A stretch of DNA of 13,418 bases. Origin: Alphaproteobacteria bacterium. GTDB lineage: Bacteria > Pseudomonadota > Alphaproteobacteria > Sphingomonadales > Sphingomonadaceae. Below, one piece after another: positions 6,086 through 13,312 of the stretch (position 1 is its first letter; every line of letters begins with the position of its first letter). The notes below the pieces were generated by a model. The model made no database searches. It worked only from the letters and a program-made list of their open reading frames with translations, and was not told the origin of the DNA. A program made the translations under genes and the position numbers. The DNA is taken from positions 1 through 13,418 of the forward strand of contig JAGWQR010000378.1 in assembly GCA_028869975.1 (NCBI GenBank), in the 5' to 3' direction.

Positions 6086-7302
6086 AATTATCTGCGCGCA
6101 GCCTGGGCAAATACGGAGTCTGCGCGCTGGCCGGAACAGGGGTGGCCTGGTTGGCCGGCTCGAACGCGGTGGGCAATATCAACCTCTGGTCGAATCCTGA
6201 GCATGCGATGGGACGGATTGGCCTGGGATCGTTTCCAGGGGCACGTACCGCCGATCTTCACCTTGCGCTTGATAAAACTCCGCGCCCGCCCGGTGCCTTT
6301 GCAGATATGGCGCGTGCATCTTTACAGGTCGAAGCACTCAACGCGCCGGCGTTGCGCATTCTGGGGCTGGCCGCAGCGGCCGGCGGCGATCAGGCTAAAG
6401 CAACGCAGTTGATGGGGCTGGCGCAGGCAGTGACGCGCCGTGATGGCGCAACCCAGCTCTGGTTCATTAACCAGGCGGCGCAACAGGGTGACATCAAGGC
6501 AGCCCTTGCCCATTATGACAAGGCGCTGCGTGTGAATGCCGCTATCCAGCCGCAACTTTTTCCGACTTTGGGACAGGCGCTGGCCAATCCGGCTGTGCGC
6601 ACGGCGATGGTGCCGTATATCAAGTCACCGCCAAACTGGATGGCCGCATTTGTAACATCGACACTCGCGCAGCCACAGAGCGTGGCGAATATCGCCGAAA
6701 CGCTCAACACAGCCGGGGGTCTGCCGCTCGACAATCCCGAATACCGGTCGTTCGAATCGCAACTGATTGCCGCTCTGGCAACCAGCAAACAGTTTGATGT
6801 GCTGTGGCGCTTCTACCAGGGCCTGCACGGCGCGCCTGCACAGGCGATGACTTCGCTCGATTTCAACAGTGTAACGACCAACCTTCAGTACGCCCCTGTG
6901 ACGTGGGCGCTCACCAATTCTTCAACGATTACAACCGAATTTGTCGATAGCGCAGGGCAAGCCAAGCAGTTGCACGTGGTTCTTTCGTCCGGTGAACATG
7001 GGCCGGTTGCGTATAAACTGCTTTTTTTGCGTCCGGGCTACTATCGGATCAGGTTGGCCTATCACTGGGCGCGGCCGAGTACAGGGGCGAATGTGGCGCT
7101 GAACCTGACTTGTGCAACCAACGGGCAGATCATTCCGCAAAGCCTGGCAAACACTGTTCCGGGGGCAACGATCGAGGAATTATTGACGGTGACGCCGCAA
7201 TGCCAGACGATCGGTGCTGATATTGTCGCCGCTGCCGGAGATAGCAGCGAAGGCGAGGATCTGATGATCTATCGTCCCAGCCTGAGTGTATTAAAACCAT
7301 GA
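6082..7302 (+). CDS. Membrane-anchored protein of unknown function with helical-repeat-like N-terminal half, in the polysaccharide operon
   Basis: A protein of 406 residues that I cannot assign to a named family. One hydrophobic segment at about 11-29 suggests an inner-membrane anchor with the rest in the periplasm. Residues 75-150 look like tetratricopeptide-type helical pairs (ALRILGLAAAAGGDQAKATQLMGLA and AAQQGDIKAALAHYDKALRVN). From about 265 on, the composition changes to alternating hydrophobic/polar strands (QLHVVLSSG, AYKLLFLRPGYYRIRLAYHW, ANVALNLTC), which suggests a beta-sandwich. C344 and C374 could form a disulfide. AGGAAG at 6071-6076 lies 5 bases before the ATG. The start overlaps the kinase stop and the stop overlaps the next start, both as ATGA. 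Its place between a co-polymerase and a Wzy-like enzyme suggests a role in polymer assembly or secretion; this is inference. Confidence 0.85.
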   Translation: MKLSARSLGKYGVCALAGTGVAWLAGSNAVGNINLWSNPEHAMGRIGLGSFPGARTADLHLALDKTPRPPGAFADMARASLQVEALNAPALRILGLAAAAGGDQAKATQLMGLAQAVTRRDGATQLWFINQAAQQGDIKAALAHYDKALRVNAAIQPQLFPTLGQALANPAVRTAMVPYIKSPPNWMAAFVTSTLAQPQSVANIAETLNTAGGLPLDNPEYRSFESQLIAALATSKQFDVLWRFYQGLHGAPAQAMTSLDFNSVTTNLQYAPVTWALTNSSTITTEFVDSAGQAKQLHVVLSSGEHGPVAYKLLFLRPGYYRIRLAYHWARPSTGANVALNLTCATNGQIIPQSLANTVPGATIEELLTVTPQCQTIGADIVAAAGDSSEGEDLMIYRPSLSVLKP

Positions 7303-8699
7303 GCTGGCGCACGCGCAAGCGCGCAATTGTCCATCGGCTTGAGCTGCTGCGCGGGCAATCGGCCTACTGGGTTTTTGCGGCTCTGGTGCTTGTCGTCACA
7401 TTGACCGGCGGCGGTGCGCGTGCGGACATCGAATCGCTGATCCTACTGCGCCCGGTGGCGGCGCTGCTGCTGTTTGCAGGGCTTGTGGATTTGCAGGCTG
7501 CACAATTTATCCGATTCAGGATGATATTCGGCCTTTATATCGTGTGTGTCATGCTGGTCACGCTCAGCCTGATCCCACTTCCGCCTGCCTTGTGGCACAG
7601 CCTGCCGGGGCACAGCCTGATTCGCGATATTGACCATGCCGCAGGGTTGGGTGATGGCTGGAGGCCATTGAGTGTCGAGCCGGTTGCGACCTGGAATGCG
7701 CTGTTTTCCTTGCTTGTTCCGGGGGCTACGCTGGTCTGGCTCGCGCGCATGACCCGCGAACAACGGGTTCGGCTTTTACCACTGCTGATCGGCGTCGGTG
7801 CGTTGGGAGCGATTATCGGGTTGCTGCAATCGATCAGCGGTGCTGATAGTGTCCTCTATTTTTATAGCGTGACGAACGCCAGCTCGGCGGTGGGTTTCTT
7901 TGCCAATCGCAACCATCAGGCCGCATTTCTGGCCTGCCTGTTTCCGATGCTTGCGACTTACGCCTGCGCCGGGTTACGTACAGCGGAGCAGGCAACGCGG
8001 CGCAAATGGCTTGCACTTGCCGTGGGTGCAGCACTCATTCCGCTCATTCTGGTAACGGGCTCACGCATGGGGCTGCTTTCAGGGCTGATCGGACTTTGTT
8101 CCACGGTGCTGATTTACCGTGTTCCGCAAAGCCTGATCCCCAAGCGCAGGCGGATATTGCGGTTCAATCCGGCTTATCTCTATGGCAGTATTTTCATCAT
8201 TCTGCTCGGCCTGATCAGTTTCATGACGACGCGGGCACAGGCAATCAACCGCTTGCTCGGAGTCGATTCGGGTGACGATGATCGCTGGTCAATGTGGGTG
8301 CCGAGCTGGGCGATGCTGTGGAAATATTTCCCCTTTGGCTCCGGGGCGGGATCCTTTGTCGCAACGTTTCAGACTGATGAGCCTGGGCAGGTTCTGGTCG
8401 CAAGCTATGCCAATCATGCGCATAATGACTTTCTCGAACTCGCCATGACCATGGGATTGCCAGGATTGGCGGGGCTGGCGCTTTTGTTCTGGATTCTGGG
8501 CCGCGACGCGATGGTGATATGGCGCAGCCGGGCATCGGTAAGTGCCAGCGCAATTCTTGCGCGAGCGGCGCTCGCTATGGCCGTTATCATGCTTGTATCG
8601 AGTATAACCGATTATCCGCTGCGGACACCTTTTCTCGCAATGATCGGGGTGATCGCATTGGTCTGGCTGGAAGACGGCGGCGATCCGGAAAAAGGCTAG
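7299..8699 (+). CDS. Wzy/WaaL-family membrane protein (O-antigen polymerase or ligase type)
   Basis: An integral membrane protein of 466 residues with roughly ten to twelve hydrophobic helices. It carries hallmarks of the Wzy_C/O-antigen ligase family: GFFANRNHQAAFLACLFP, the VTGSRMGLLSGLIGL helix, a large periplasmic loop with DDRWSMW and GSGAGSF, and NHAHNDFLELAMTMGLPG (N372-H373-A374-H375-N376-D377). These enzymes act on undecaprenyl-diphosphate-linked glycans on the periplasmic face. They either polymerise repeat units (Wzy) or transfer the glycan to lipid A core or protein. Position after a Wzc-type co-polymerase favours a polymerase, but sequence alone does not separate the two. No clear Shine-Dalgarno is visible and the start overlaps the previous stop, so translation is probably coupled. 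The TAG stop lies in a CTAG shared with the opposite gene. Confidence 0.88.
   Translation: MSWRTRKRAIVHRLELLRGQSAYWVFAALVLVVTLTGGGARADIESLILLRPVAALLLFAGLVDLQAAQFIRFRMIFGLYIVCVMLVTLSLIPLPPALWHSLPGHSLIRDIDHAAGLGDGWRPLSVEPVATWNALFSLLVPGATLVWLARMTREQRVRLLPLLIGVGALGAIIGLLQSISGADSVLYFYSVTNASSAVGFFANRNHQAAFLACLFPMLATYACAGLRTAEQATRRKWLALAVGAALIPLILVTGSRMGLLSGLIGLCSTVLIYRVPQSLIPKRRRILRFNPAYLYGSIFIILLGLISFMTTRAQAINRLLGVDSGDDDRWSMWVPSWAMLWKYFPFGSGAGSFVATFQTDEPGQVLVASYANHAHNDFLELAMTMGLPGLAGLALLFWILGRDAMVIWRSRASVSASAILARAALAMAVIMLVSSITDYPLRTPFLAMIGVIALVWLEDGGDPEKG
8696..8699. other. Shared CTAG stop site of two convergent genes
   Basis: The palindrome CTAG supplies TAG on the plus strand (8697-8699) for the Wzy-like gene. 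It also supplies TAG on the minus strand (8698-8696) for the amidotransferase gene. The coding regions overlap by these four bases, so there is no intergenic space for a terminator. Confidence 0.9.
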
Positions 8700-10612
8700 C
8701 GCGCGGCCATCCAGGCCTGAAACATCAGCAATGTCCATATCTGGGCGCTGGTCGTAACCCCGCCGTCCCGATAATCCTTCCATTTGCGCGACACGACACT
8801 TGCGTTCAAGATGCCCTGACGGCGAACCGTGTCCTCTGCGAGCAGATCGCCAGCCCAGCCCTGCAACGGCCCATGCAACCATTCCTCCAGCGGCACGGCA
8901 AAACCGCGCTTGGGCCGATCAACAATCTCTTGCGGGACATGCCGGTACAGTATGTCGCGCAGAATGGATTTCCCTTTGCCGCCAAACCAGCGCTCTGGTT
9001 CGGGAATCCGCCAGGCGGCTTCGGCGACGCGCGGATCAAGCGCCGGAATTCTGGTTTCCAGACTAACCGCCATACTCGCCCGGTCTACCTTGCACAAAAT
9101 ATCATCGGGCAGATAATTGAGCTGGTCATCGAGCATGAGCCGTGCCATCATATCCCCGGCTACGGCCTGAGCCATGGGCGGCCTTGCCCAATCCGTGCGG
9201 CCATCGGCGAGCAATTCCTGCGGATCGACCCAGGCGGTCATATAAGACCGGAAAACATCCTCGGCCGATTTAGACCGCAACAAATGTCCCGAATGCTTTA
9301 ACTTTTTGCCAAGGCTGCTGGCATTGACCCCGGCAGGCACCAATCTGCCGAGCAGGCTGTCGGCAAGACCAATCACGCCATCGGGCAACTGCGCCACCAT
9401 CCCGGCTAATTGGTTCCGCAGGGGCAGTGCGCGGATGCGCTCCCACGCCTTCTGGGTCAGAACATAGCGCGCATAACCCGCAAACAATTCATCAAAGCCA
9501 TCGCCGGTCAGTGCCACGGTGACATGCCCGCGCGTCAGCCGACTGACCAGATAGGTCGGGATTTGCGATCCATCAGCAAAAGGTTCGTCATAAATCGTGG
9601 CAATGCGGGGCACTGTATCGAGTACTTCGGCCTCGGTCAGGTGCAGACATTCATGTTCGGTGCCCAGATGTTGTGCCACTGCTGCTGCATGTTTCGATTC
9701 ATCATATTCGGCGCTGTCAAAACCGATCGAGAAGGTTTTGACCTTCGTGGTTTGTGACTTCTGCATAAGCGCACAAACCAGCGAGCTATCGATGCCACCA
9801 GACAGCAAGGCACCAAGTGGAACGTCCGACATCATGCGAATTTTCACCGCATCGGTAATCAGCGCCTCGATCGTGACAATCGCTTCTTCGCGGCTGCTGA
9901 ACGGGTTTGTGGCGCCGGGTGCCAGTGCATCGGCGGGAGACCAGTAACACTGAAGCGAGGCCCCTGACTGGGCTGTCCATTCCAGATAATGCCCGGCAGG
10001 CAACTTCCTGACACCGGGGAGAATTGTGCGCGGTGCCGGAACATACCACTGGTTGAGATAAGCAGCCACACTTTCGCGATCAGGTTCTGATGAAAGCTGC
10101 GGGAGCAGACGAAGAGCGCGGATTTCCGAAGCGAAGGCTATGCCTCCACCAATTTCGGCGTAGGCCAGCGGCTTTTCGCCATAACGATCCCGCGCGAGCA
10201 CGAGCGATTTGCGCTCGCGATCCCAAAGCGCGAAAGCCAGCATCCCGTTCGCACGCTCCAAAGTAGTGCGCACGCCCCAGTGCGCCAGGCATTCGAGCAG
10301 GGTTTCGGTGTCCGAATGCCCACGCCAGGCAATTCTATGCTCCTGCTCAAGGCGCTGTCGCAAATCGAGATGATTGTATAATTCCCCGTTATACGAGAGC
10401 ATATAGCGCCCATTATGCGAGGCCATGGGCTGGTGACCGCTGGCACTGAGATCAATGATCGCCAGACGCCGGTGGCCGAGTATGGCCTCATGCTCCGCCC
10501 AAATTCCATGCGAATCCGGACCGCGATGCGTGATGCTCTCAGCCATATTGGTGACGAGATCTTTCCCGACATCCAGCCCTGCCGCCCTGATCACGCCGAC
10601 GAGTCCACACAT
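8696..10612 (-). CDS. asnB: AsnB-type glutamine-dependent amidotransferase (asparagine synthase family)
   Basis: A protein of 638 residues. The N-terminal class II glutaminase domain begins MCGLVGVI, with Cys2 the nucleophile after Met removal. It shows HRGPDSHG, GHRRLAIIDLS (R49), SYNGELYN (73-80) and HSDTE (99-103). The C-terminal ATP-pyrophosphatase domain has the PP-loop LLSGGIDSS (269-277), a downstream SIGFDSAEYDES and TGDGFDELFAGY. The chemistry is ATP-dependent amide formation using ammonia from glutamine. Its partners here are all polysaccharide genes, so the acceptor may be a uronic acid sugar rather than aspartate; that is inference. At 638 residues it is longer than E. coli AsnB (554), like other long family members. 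An AAGGA element lies about 9 bases before the ATG. It converges on the Wzy-like gene and diverges from the sugar transferase operon. Confidence 0.92.
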   Translation of the reverse strand: MCGLVGVIRAAGLDVGKDLVTNMAESITHRGPDSHGIWAEHEAILGHRRLAIIDLSASGHQPMASHNGRYMLSYNGELYNHLDLRQRLEQEHRIAWRGHSDTETLLECLAHWGVRTTLERANGMLAFALWDRERKSLVLARDRYGEKPLAYAEIGGGIAFASEIRALRLLPQLSSEPDRESVAAYLNQWYVPAPRTILPGVRKLPAGHYLEWTAQSGASLQCYWSPADALAPGATNPFSSREEAIVTIEALITDAVKIRMMSDVPLGALLSGGIDSSLVCALMQKSQTTKVKTFSIGFDSAEYDESKHAAAVAQHLGTEHECLHLTEAEVLDTVPRIATIYDEPFADGSQIPTYLVSRLTRGHVTVALTGDGFDELFAGYARYVLTQKAWERIRALPLRNQLAGMVAQLPDGVIGLADSLLGRLVPAGVNASSLGKKLKHSGHLLRSKSAEDVFRSYMTAWVDPQELLADGRTDWARPPMAQAVAGDMMARLMLDDQLNYLPDDILCKVDRASMAVSLETRIPALDPRVAEAAWRIPEPERWFGGKGKSILRDILYRHVPQEIVDRPKRGFAVPLEEWLHGPLQGWAGDLLAEDTVRRQGILNASVVSRKWKDYRDGGVTTSAQIWTLLMFQAWMAAR

Positions 10613-10665
10613 GGGACGGATTCCTTTTTCTTAAGGTTGCGGCGCTTCGAGCCGGTCGCGGCTCT

Positions 10666-10694
10666 ATTTTGCCGTGCAGCATGAAGTCAATCAA
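10666..10694 (-). promoter_or_regulatory. Candidate promoter of the amidotransferase gene
   Basis: On the minus strand, TTGATT (plus 10689-10694) and CAAAAT (plus 10666-10671) are 17 bases apart. Each matches the sigma70 hexamers at 4 of 6 positions, and the pair sits about 55 bases before the ATG at 10612. Modest match, correct spacing and placement. Confidence 0.3.
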
Positions 10695-10753
10695 ATTGTG
10701 GGGCTGCTCGCGCTTCAAAGCATTTTCCATACCGCCTGAGCCAGACCAGGTGA

Positions 10754-10780
10754 TTGACAAATACAGCGGCGGCCTACAAT
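10754..10780 (+). promoter_or_regulatory. Sigma70-type promoter of the sugar transferase operon
   Basis: TTGACA at 10754-10759 is a perfect -35 and TACAAT at 10775-10780 matches the -10 at 5 of 6. The spacer is 15 bases, shorter than the ideal 17. Transcription would begin near 10787, which leaves a leader of about 45-70 bases. The frame is open upstream to a TTG at 10669, but this promoter lies inside that extension, which argues that the true start is downstream. Confidence 0.55.
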
Positions 10781-10833
10781 GGCGCGCGCGTGATCCGCCC
10801 TGCACCCCTCAACCGCCCTGTAACACGATCCTG

Positions 10834-11484
10834 ATGAACATGATGCAGGAACACACCGTGCCTCCGGGCGGCTATACGGGCCAGCGGCTGTTCGACTGTC
10901 TGGTTGCGGGGTTGGCGCTGATCCTGCTGTCGCCCGTTTTGCTGGGCGTGGGACTGGCAGTGCGCCTGAAACTGGGTACTCCGATTTTATTTACGCAGCA
11001 GAGGCCGGGCCTGAATGGTGTTCCCTTCCGGCTCAACAAGTTCCGGACGATGATCGATGCCCATGATGCTGATGGCCAGCCGCTGCCCGATGCCGAACGC
11101 CTGCCGCGCTTTGGCCAGTTTCTGCGCAAAACCAGTCTGGATGAGCTGCCCGAACTCTGGAATGTGTTGCGTGGCGAGATGAGCCTTGTGGGCCCGCGCC
11201 CCTTGCTGATGGCCTATCTGCCGCTCTATTCGAAGCATCAGGCGCGCCGGCACCTTGCCAGGCCGGGCCTGACCGGCTGGGCGCAGGTGAATGGCCGCAA
11301 TGCACTAAGCTGGGAGCAGAAATTCGATCTGGATGTCTGGTATGTCGATCATGCCTCGTTGTGGCTCGATATCAAAATCATTGCGATGACGATTCGTCAT
11401 GTTCTATTGCAGAAGGACATCAGCGCGGCCGGCCATTCGACTATGCCGCCGTTCGAGGGAAGCCATACGCAATGTCCAGACTGA
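10834..11484 (+). CDS. PglC-type phosphoglycosyl transferase (undecaprenyl-phosphate sugar-1-phosphate transferase)
   Basis: A small monotopic phosphoglycosyl transferase, 216 residues from ATG 10834. It moves a sugar-1-phosphate from a UDP-sugar to undecaprenyl phosphate and so starts a glycan repeat. A single N-terminal hydrophobic helix (20-42) with a central Ser-Pro (33-34) matches the re-entrant helix of PglC. Other motifs are QQRPGLNGVPFRLNKFRTM (55-73), RKTSLDELPELWNVLRGEMSLVGPRPL (98-124, catalytic D103-E104) and RPGLTGWAQVNGRN. It lacks the extra N-terminal transmembrane helices of WbaP-type enzymes. GTG 10858, with AGGA 7 bases upstream, is an equally good start and would give 208 residues. 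The 3' end overlaps the acetyltransferase gene by 13 bases. The two following genes suggest a bacillosamine-type substrate. Confidence 0.92.
   Translation: MNMMQEHTVPPGGYTGQRLFDCLVAGLALILLSPVLLGVGLAVRLKLGTPILFTQQRPGLNGVPFRLNKFRTMIDAHDADGQPLPDAERLPRFGQFLRKTSLDELPELWNVLRGEMSLVGPRPLLMAYLPLYSKHQARRHLARPGLTGWAQVNGRNALSWEQKFDLDVWYVDHASLWLDIKIIAMTIRHVLLQKDISAAGHSTMPPFEGSHTQCPD
10847..10850 (+). promoter_or_regulatory. Shine-Dalgarno for an alternative GTG start of the sugar transferase
   Basis: AGGA at 10847-10850 lies 7 bases before GTG 10858. The ATGs at 10834, 10840 and 10843 have no purine-rich site at good distance. GTG 10858 would give a protein starting MPPGGYTGQRLFD, with the short pre-helix tail usual for this family. 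Confidence 0.45.
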
Positions 11485-12125
11485 TCGGTGTTTATGGAAC
11501 GGGAGGGTGTGGGCGCGGAATTATGCCATTATTGGCAGCAGCAAAGTCTGACGTATCCCGGCTTGTTTATATCGATGATCGACCCCCCAGCGCGATGGTA
11601 AACGGCATACCCGTCATGGAATTTGCAGACTTTGTCGCACAACCCGAGACAGAAAAATTCGCATGTCTGGCCATTGCGAGCGGGACTGTCCGGCGGGCAC
11701 TTGCCGACAGATGCGAGCAAGCCGGCGTGACGCTCGCTGAAGTGCGCGCTGCCAATGTCATCGAAATGGATGATGTGATTATCGGTGAAGGAGCGTGCCT
11801 TTCCCCTTTTGTCACGCTCACTAGCAATATCCGGATCGGAAAATGTTTCCATGCCAATCTTTACAGCTATGTCGAGCATGATTGCATAATAGGCGACTTT
11901 GTGACCTTTGCACCGGGAGTCAAATGCAATGGCAATGTCATCATCGAAGATGATGTCTATGTCGGTTCCGGAGCAGTGCTGCGCAATGGCACACCTGATA
12001 ATCCCTTGCGAATTGGGGCCGGGGCCATCATTGGCATGGGTGCAGTGGTGACGCGCAGTATCGCGCGCGGCGTTACAGTCGTCGGCAACCCCGCACGCAT
12101 TATGCAGATAGCGAGCTTATGCTGA
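11472..12125 (+). CDS. PglD/NeuD-type sugar O/N-acetyltransferase
   Basis: A protein of 217 residues. The N-terminal Rossmann-like domain has the glycine-rich GVYGTGGCGRGIMPLL (6-21) and VYIDD (32-36). The C-terminal left-handed beta-helix is built of hexapeptide repeats from about 100 (VIIGEGACLSPFVTL, IRIGKCFHANLYSYVEHDCIIGDFVTFAPGV, VIIEDDVYVGSGAVL, IGAGAIIGMGAVVTRSI), ending in VVGNPARIM. H136 in SYVEHD aligns with the catalytic base of PglD. Acetyl-CoA is the expected donor and a UDP-4-amino-4,6-dideoxy-HexNAc the expected acceptor. The start at 11472 (MSRLIGVYGTGG) is set by the Rossmann motif; upstream extension is only overlap with the transferase gene. It overlaps the aminotransferase gene by 7 bases. 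The neighbouring PglC- and PglE-like genes favour PglD function over NeuD. Confidence 0.92.
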   Translation: MSRLIGVYGTGGCGRGIMPLLAAAKSDVSRLVYIDDRPPSAMVNGIPVMEFADFVAQPETEKFACLAIASGTVRRALADRCEQAGVTLAEVRAANVIEMDDVIIGEGACLSPFVTLTSNIRIGKCFHANLYSYVEHDCIIGDFVTFAPGVKCNGNVIIEDDVYVGSGAVLRNGTPDNPLRIGAGAIIGMGAVVTRSIARGVTVVGNPARIMQIASLC

Positions 12126-13312
12126 ACACTCCCTTTTCACCCTGGCCGAGTTTTTCGAAAGAAGAGGCGCAGGCTGCGGCAGATGTCATTGCTTCCAACC
12201 GGGTGAATTACTGGACCGGAGATGAAGGCAGGCAGTTCGAGCGTGAGTTTGCGCAATGGTGTGGCACAGATCATGCGATTGCCCTTGCAAATGGCACGCT
12301 GGCGCTGGATCTGGCGCTGCACGGGCTGGGGGTTGGTGCAGCCAATGGCGGGCACGCGCATGATGAAGTGATTGTCACGCCGCGTACGTTCATTGCCTCT
12401 GCATCATGCGTCATCAACGCGGGCGCAATCCCAGTATTTGCGGATGTGGCGCTCGACAGCGGCAATCTTACAGCCGAAACTATAGCACCGCATATCAACG
12501 CCCGCACACGCGCCATTATTCCGGTGCATCTCGCTGGTTATCCGTGCGATATGCCTGCCATCATGCGGCTGGCACGCCAGCACGGACTCTTTGTGATCGA
12601 GGATTGCGCGCAGGCCCATGGCGGTGCGATCGACGGGCAGAGACTCGGCAGCTTCGGCGATGTCGGGGCCTGGTCATTCTGTCAGGACAAGATCATGACC
12701 ACTGGCGGCGAAGGTGGCATGGTCACCTGTGCCGACAAGGCGCTCTGGTCACGGATGTGGTCGTTCAAGGATCATGGCAAGTCATGGGAAGCGGTGTACG
12801 AGCGCCAGCATCCACCGGGATTCCGTTTTGTGCATGAGCGTATCGGCACAAACTGGCGGATGCTCGAAGTGCAGGCCGCAATCGGCCGCATCCAACTGGG
12901 GCGGATGCAGGAATGGCATCAGCGGCGTGCTGCAATTGCGCACAAAATATGGCGTACCGCCAATGCCACGGGCCTTGCGCATGTGCCGCACCTTCCAGCA
13001 GGCTATACTCACGCCTGCTACAAGGCCTATATCCATTTGCGCACCGAGAATTTGAACACGGACTGGACGCGTGATAAAATTGTTGCGGCAATCAACGCGC
13101 TCAATGTGCCGTGCTATCATGGCGGCTGCACCGAGGTTTATCTTGAAAAGGCATTTGAGAAGAGCAACATGCGCCCGGCGCAACGGCTTCCCAATGCCAT
13201 GATTCTCGGCGAGACCAGCCTGATGTTTCTGTGCCACCCCACACTGACCGATAGCGAAGTGGATGCAACCTGCGCCGCTATCAGCGATGTGCTCTCGGCG
13301 GCTTGCTGCTAG
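12119..13312 (+). CDS. PglE-type PLP-dependent sugar aminotransferase (DegT/DnrJ/EryC1/StrS family)
   Basis: A protein of 397 residues, full length for the family. PLP-site motifs are visible: WTGDEGRQFEREFA near the N-terminus, ALANGTLALDLAL (55-67), IEDCAQAHGG (160-169, D162 contacting the pyridine nitrogen) and WSFCQDKIMTTGGEGGM (185-201), with K191 the Schiff-base lysine. The C-terminal substrate domain includes IGTNWRMLEVQAAIG and PCYHGGC. The likely reaction is glutamate-dependent transamination of a UDP-4-keto-6-deoxy-HexNAc to its 4-amino form, the step before the acetyltransferase encoded just upstream. The ATG at 12119 overlaps the previous stop by 7 bases. The matching 4,6-dehydratase is not in the window. 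The exact sugar stereochemistry cannot be read from the sequence. Confidence 0.92.
   Translation: MLNTPFSPWPSFSKEEAQAAADVIASNRVNYWTGDEGRQFEREFAQWCGTDHAIALANGTLALDLALHGLGVGAANGGHAHDEVIVTPRTFIASASCVINAGAIPVFADVALDSGNLTAETIAPHINARTRAIIPVHLAGYPCDMPAIMRLARQHGLFVIEDCAQAHGGAIDGQRLGSFGDVGAWSFCQDKIMTTGGEGGMVTCADKALWSRMWSFKDHGKSWEAVYERQHPPGFRFVHERIGTNWRMLEVQAAIGRIQLGRMQEWHQRRAAIAHKIWRTANATGLAHVPHLPAGYTHACYKAYIHLRTENLNTDWTRDKIVAAINALNVPCYHGGCTEVYLEKAFEKSNMRPAQRLPNAMILGETSLMFLCHPTLTDSEVDATCAAISDVLSAACC

Noticed and set aside
8519..9301. Open plus-strand frame of 260 codons across the end of the Wzy-like gene and into the amidotransferase gene
   Set aside because: Both overlapped genes have strong family motifs, and the frame has no recognisable domain; it is a shadow in GC-rich DNA.
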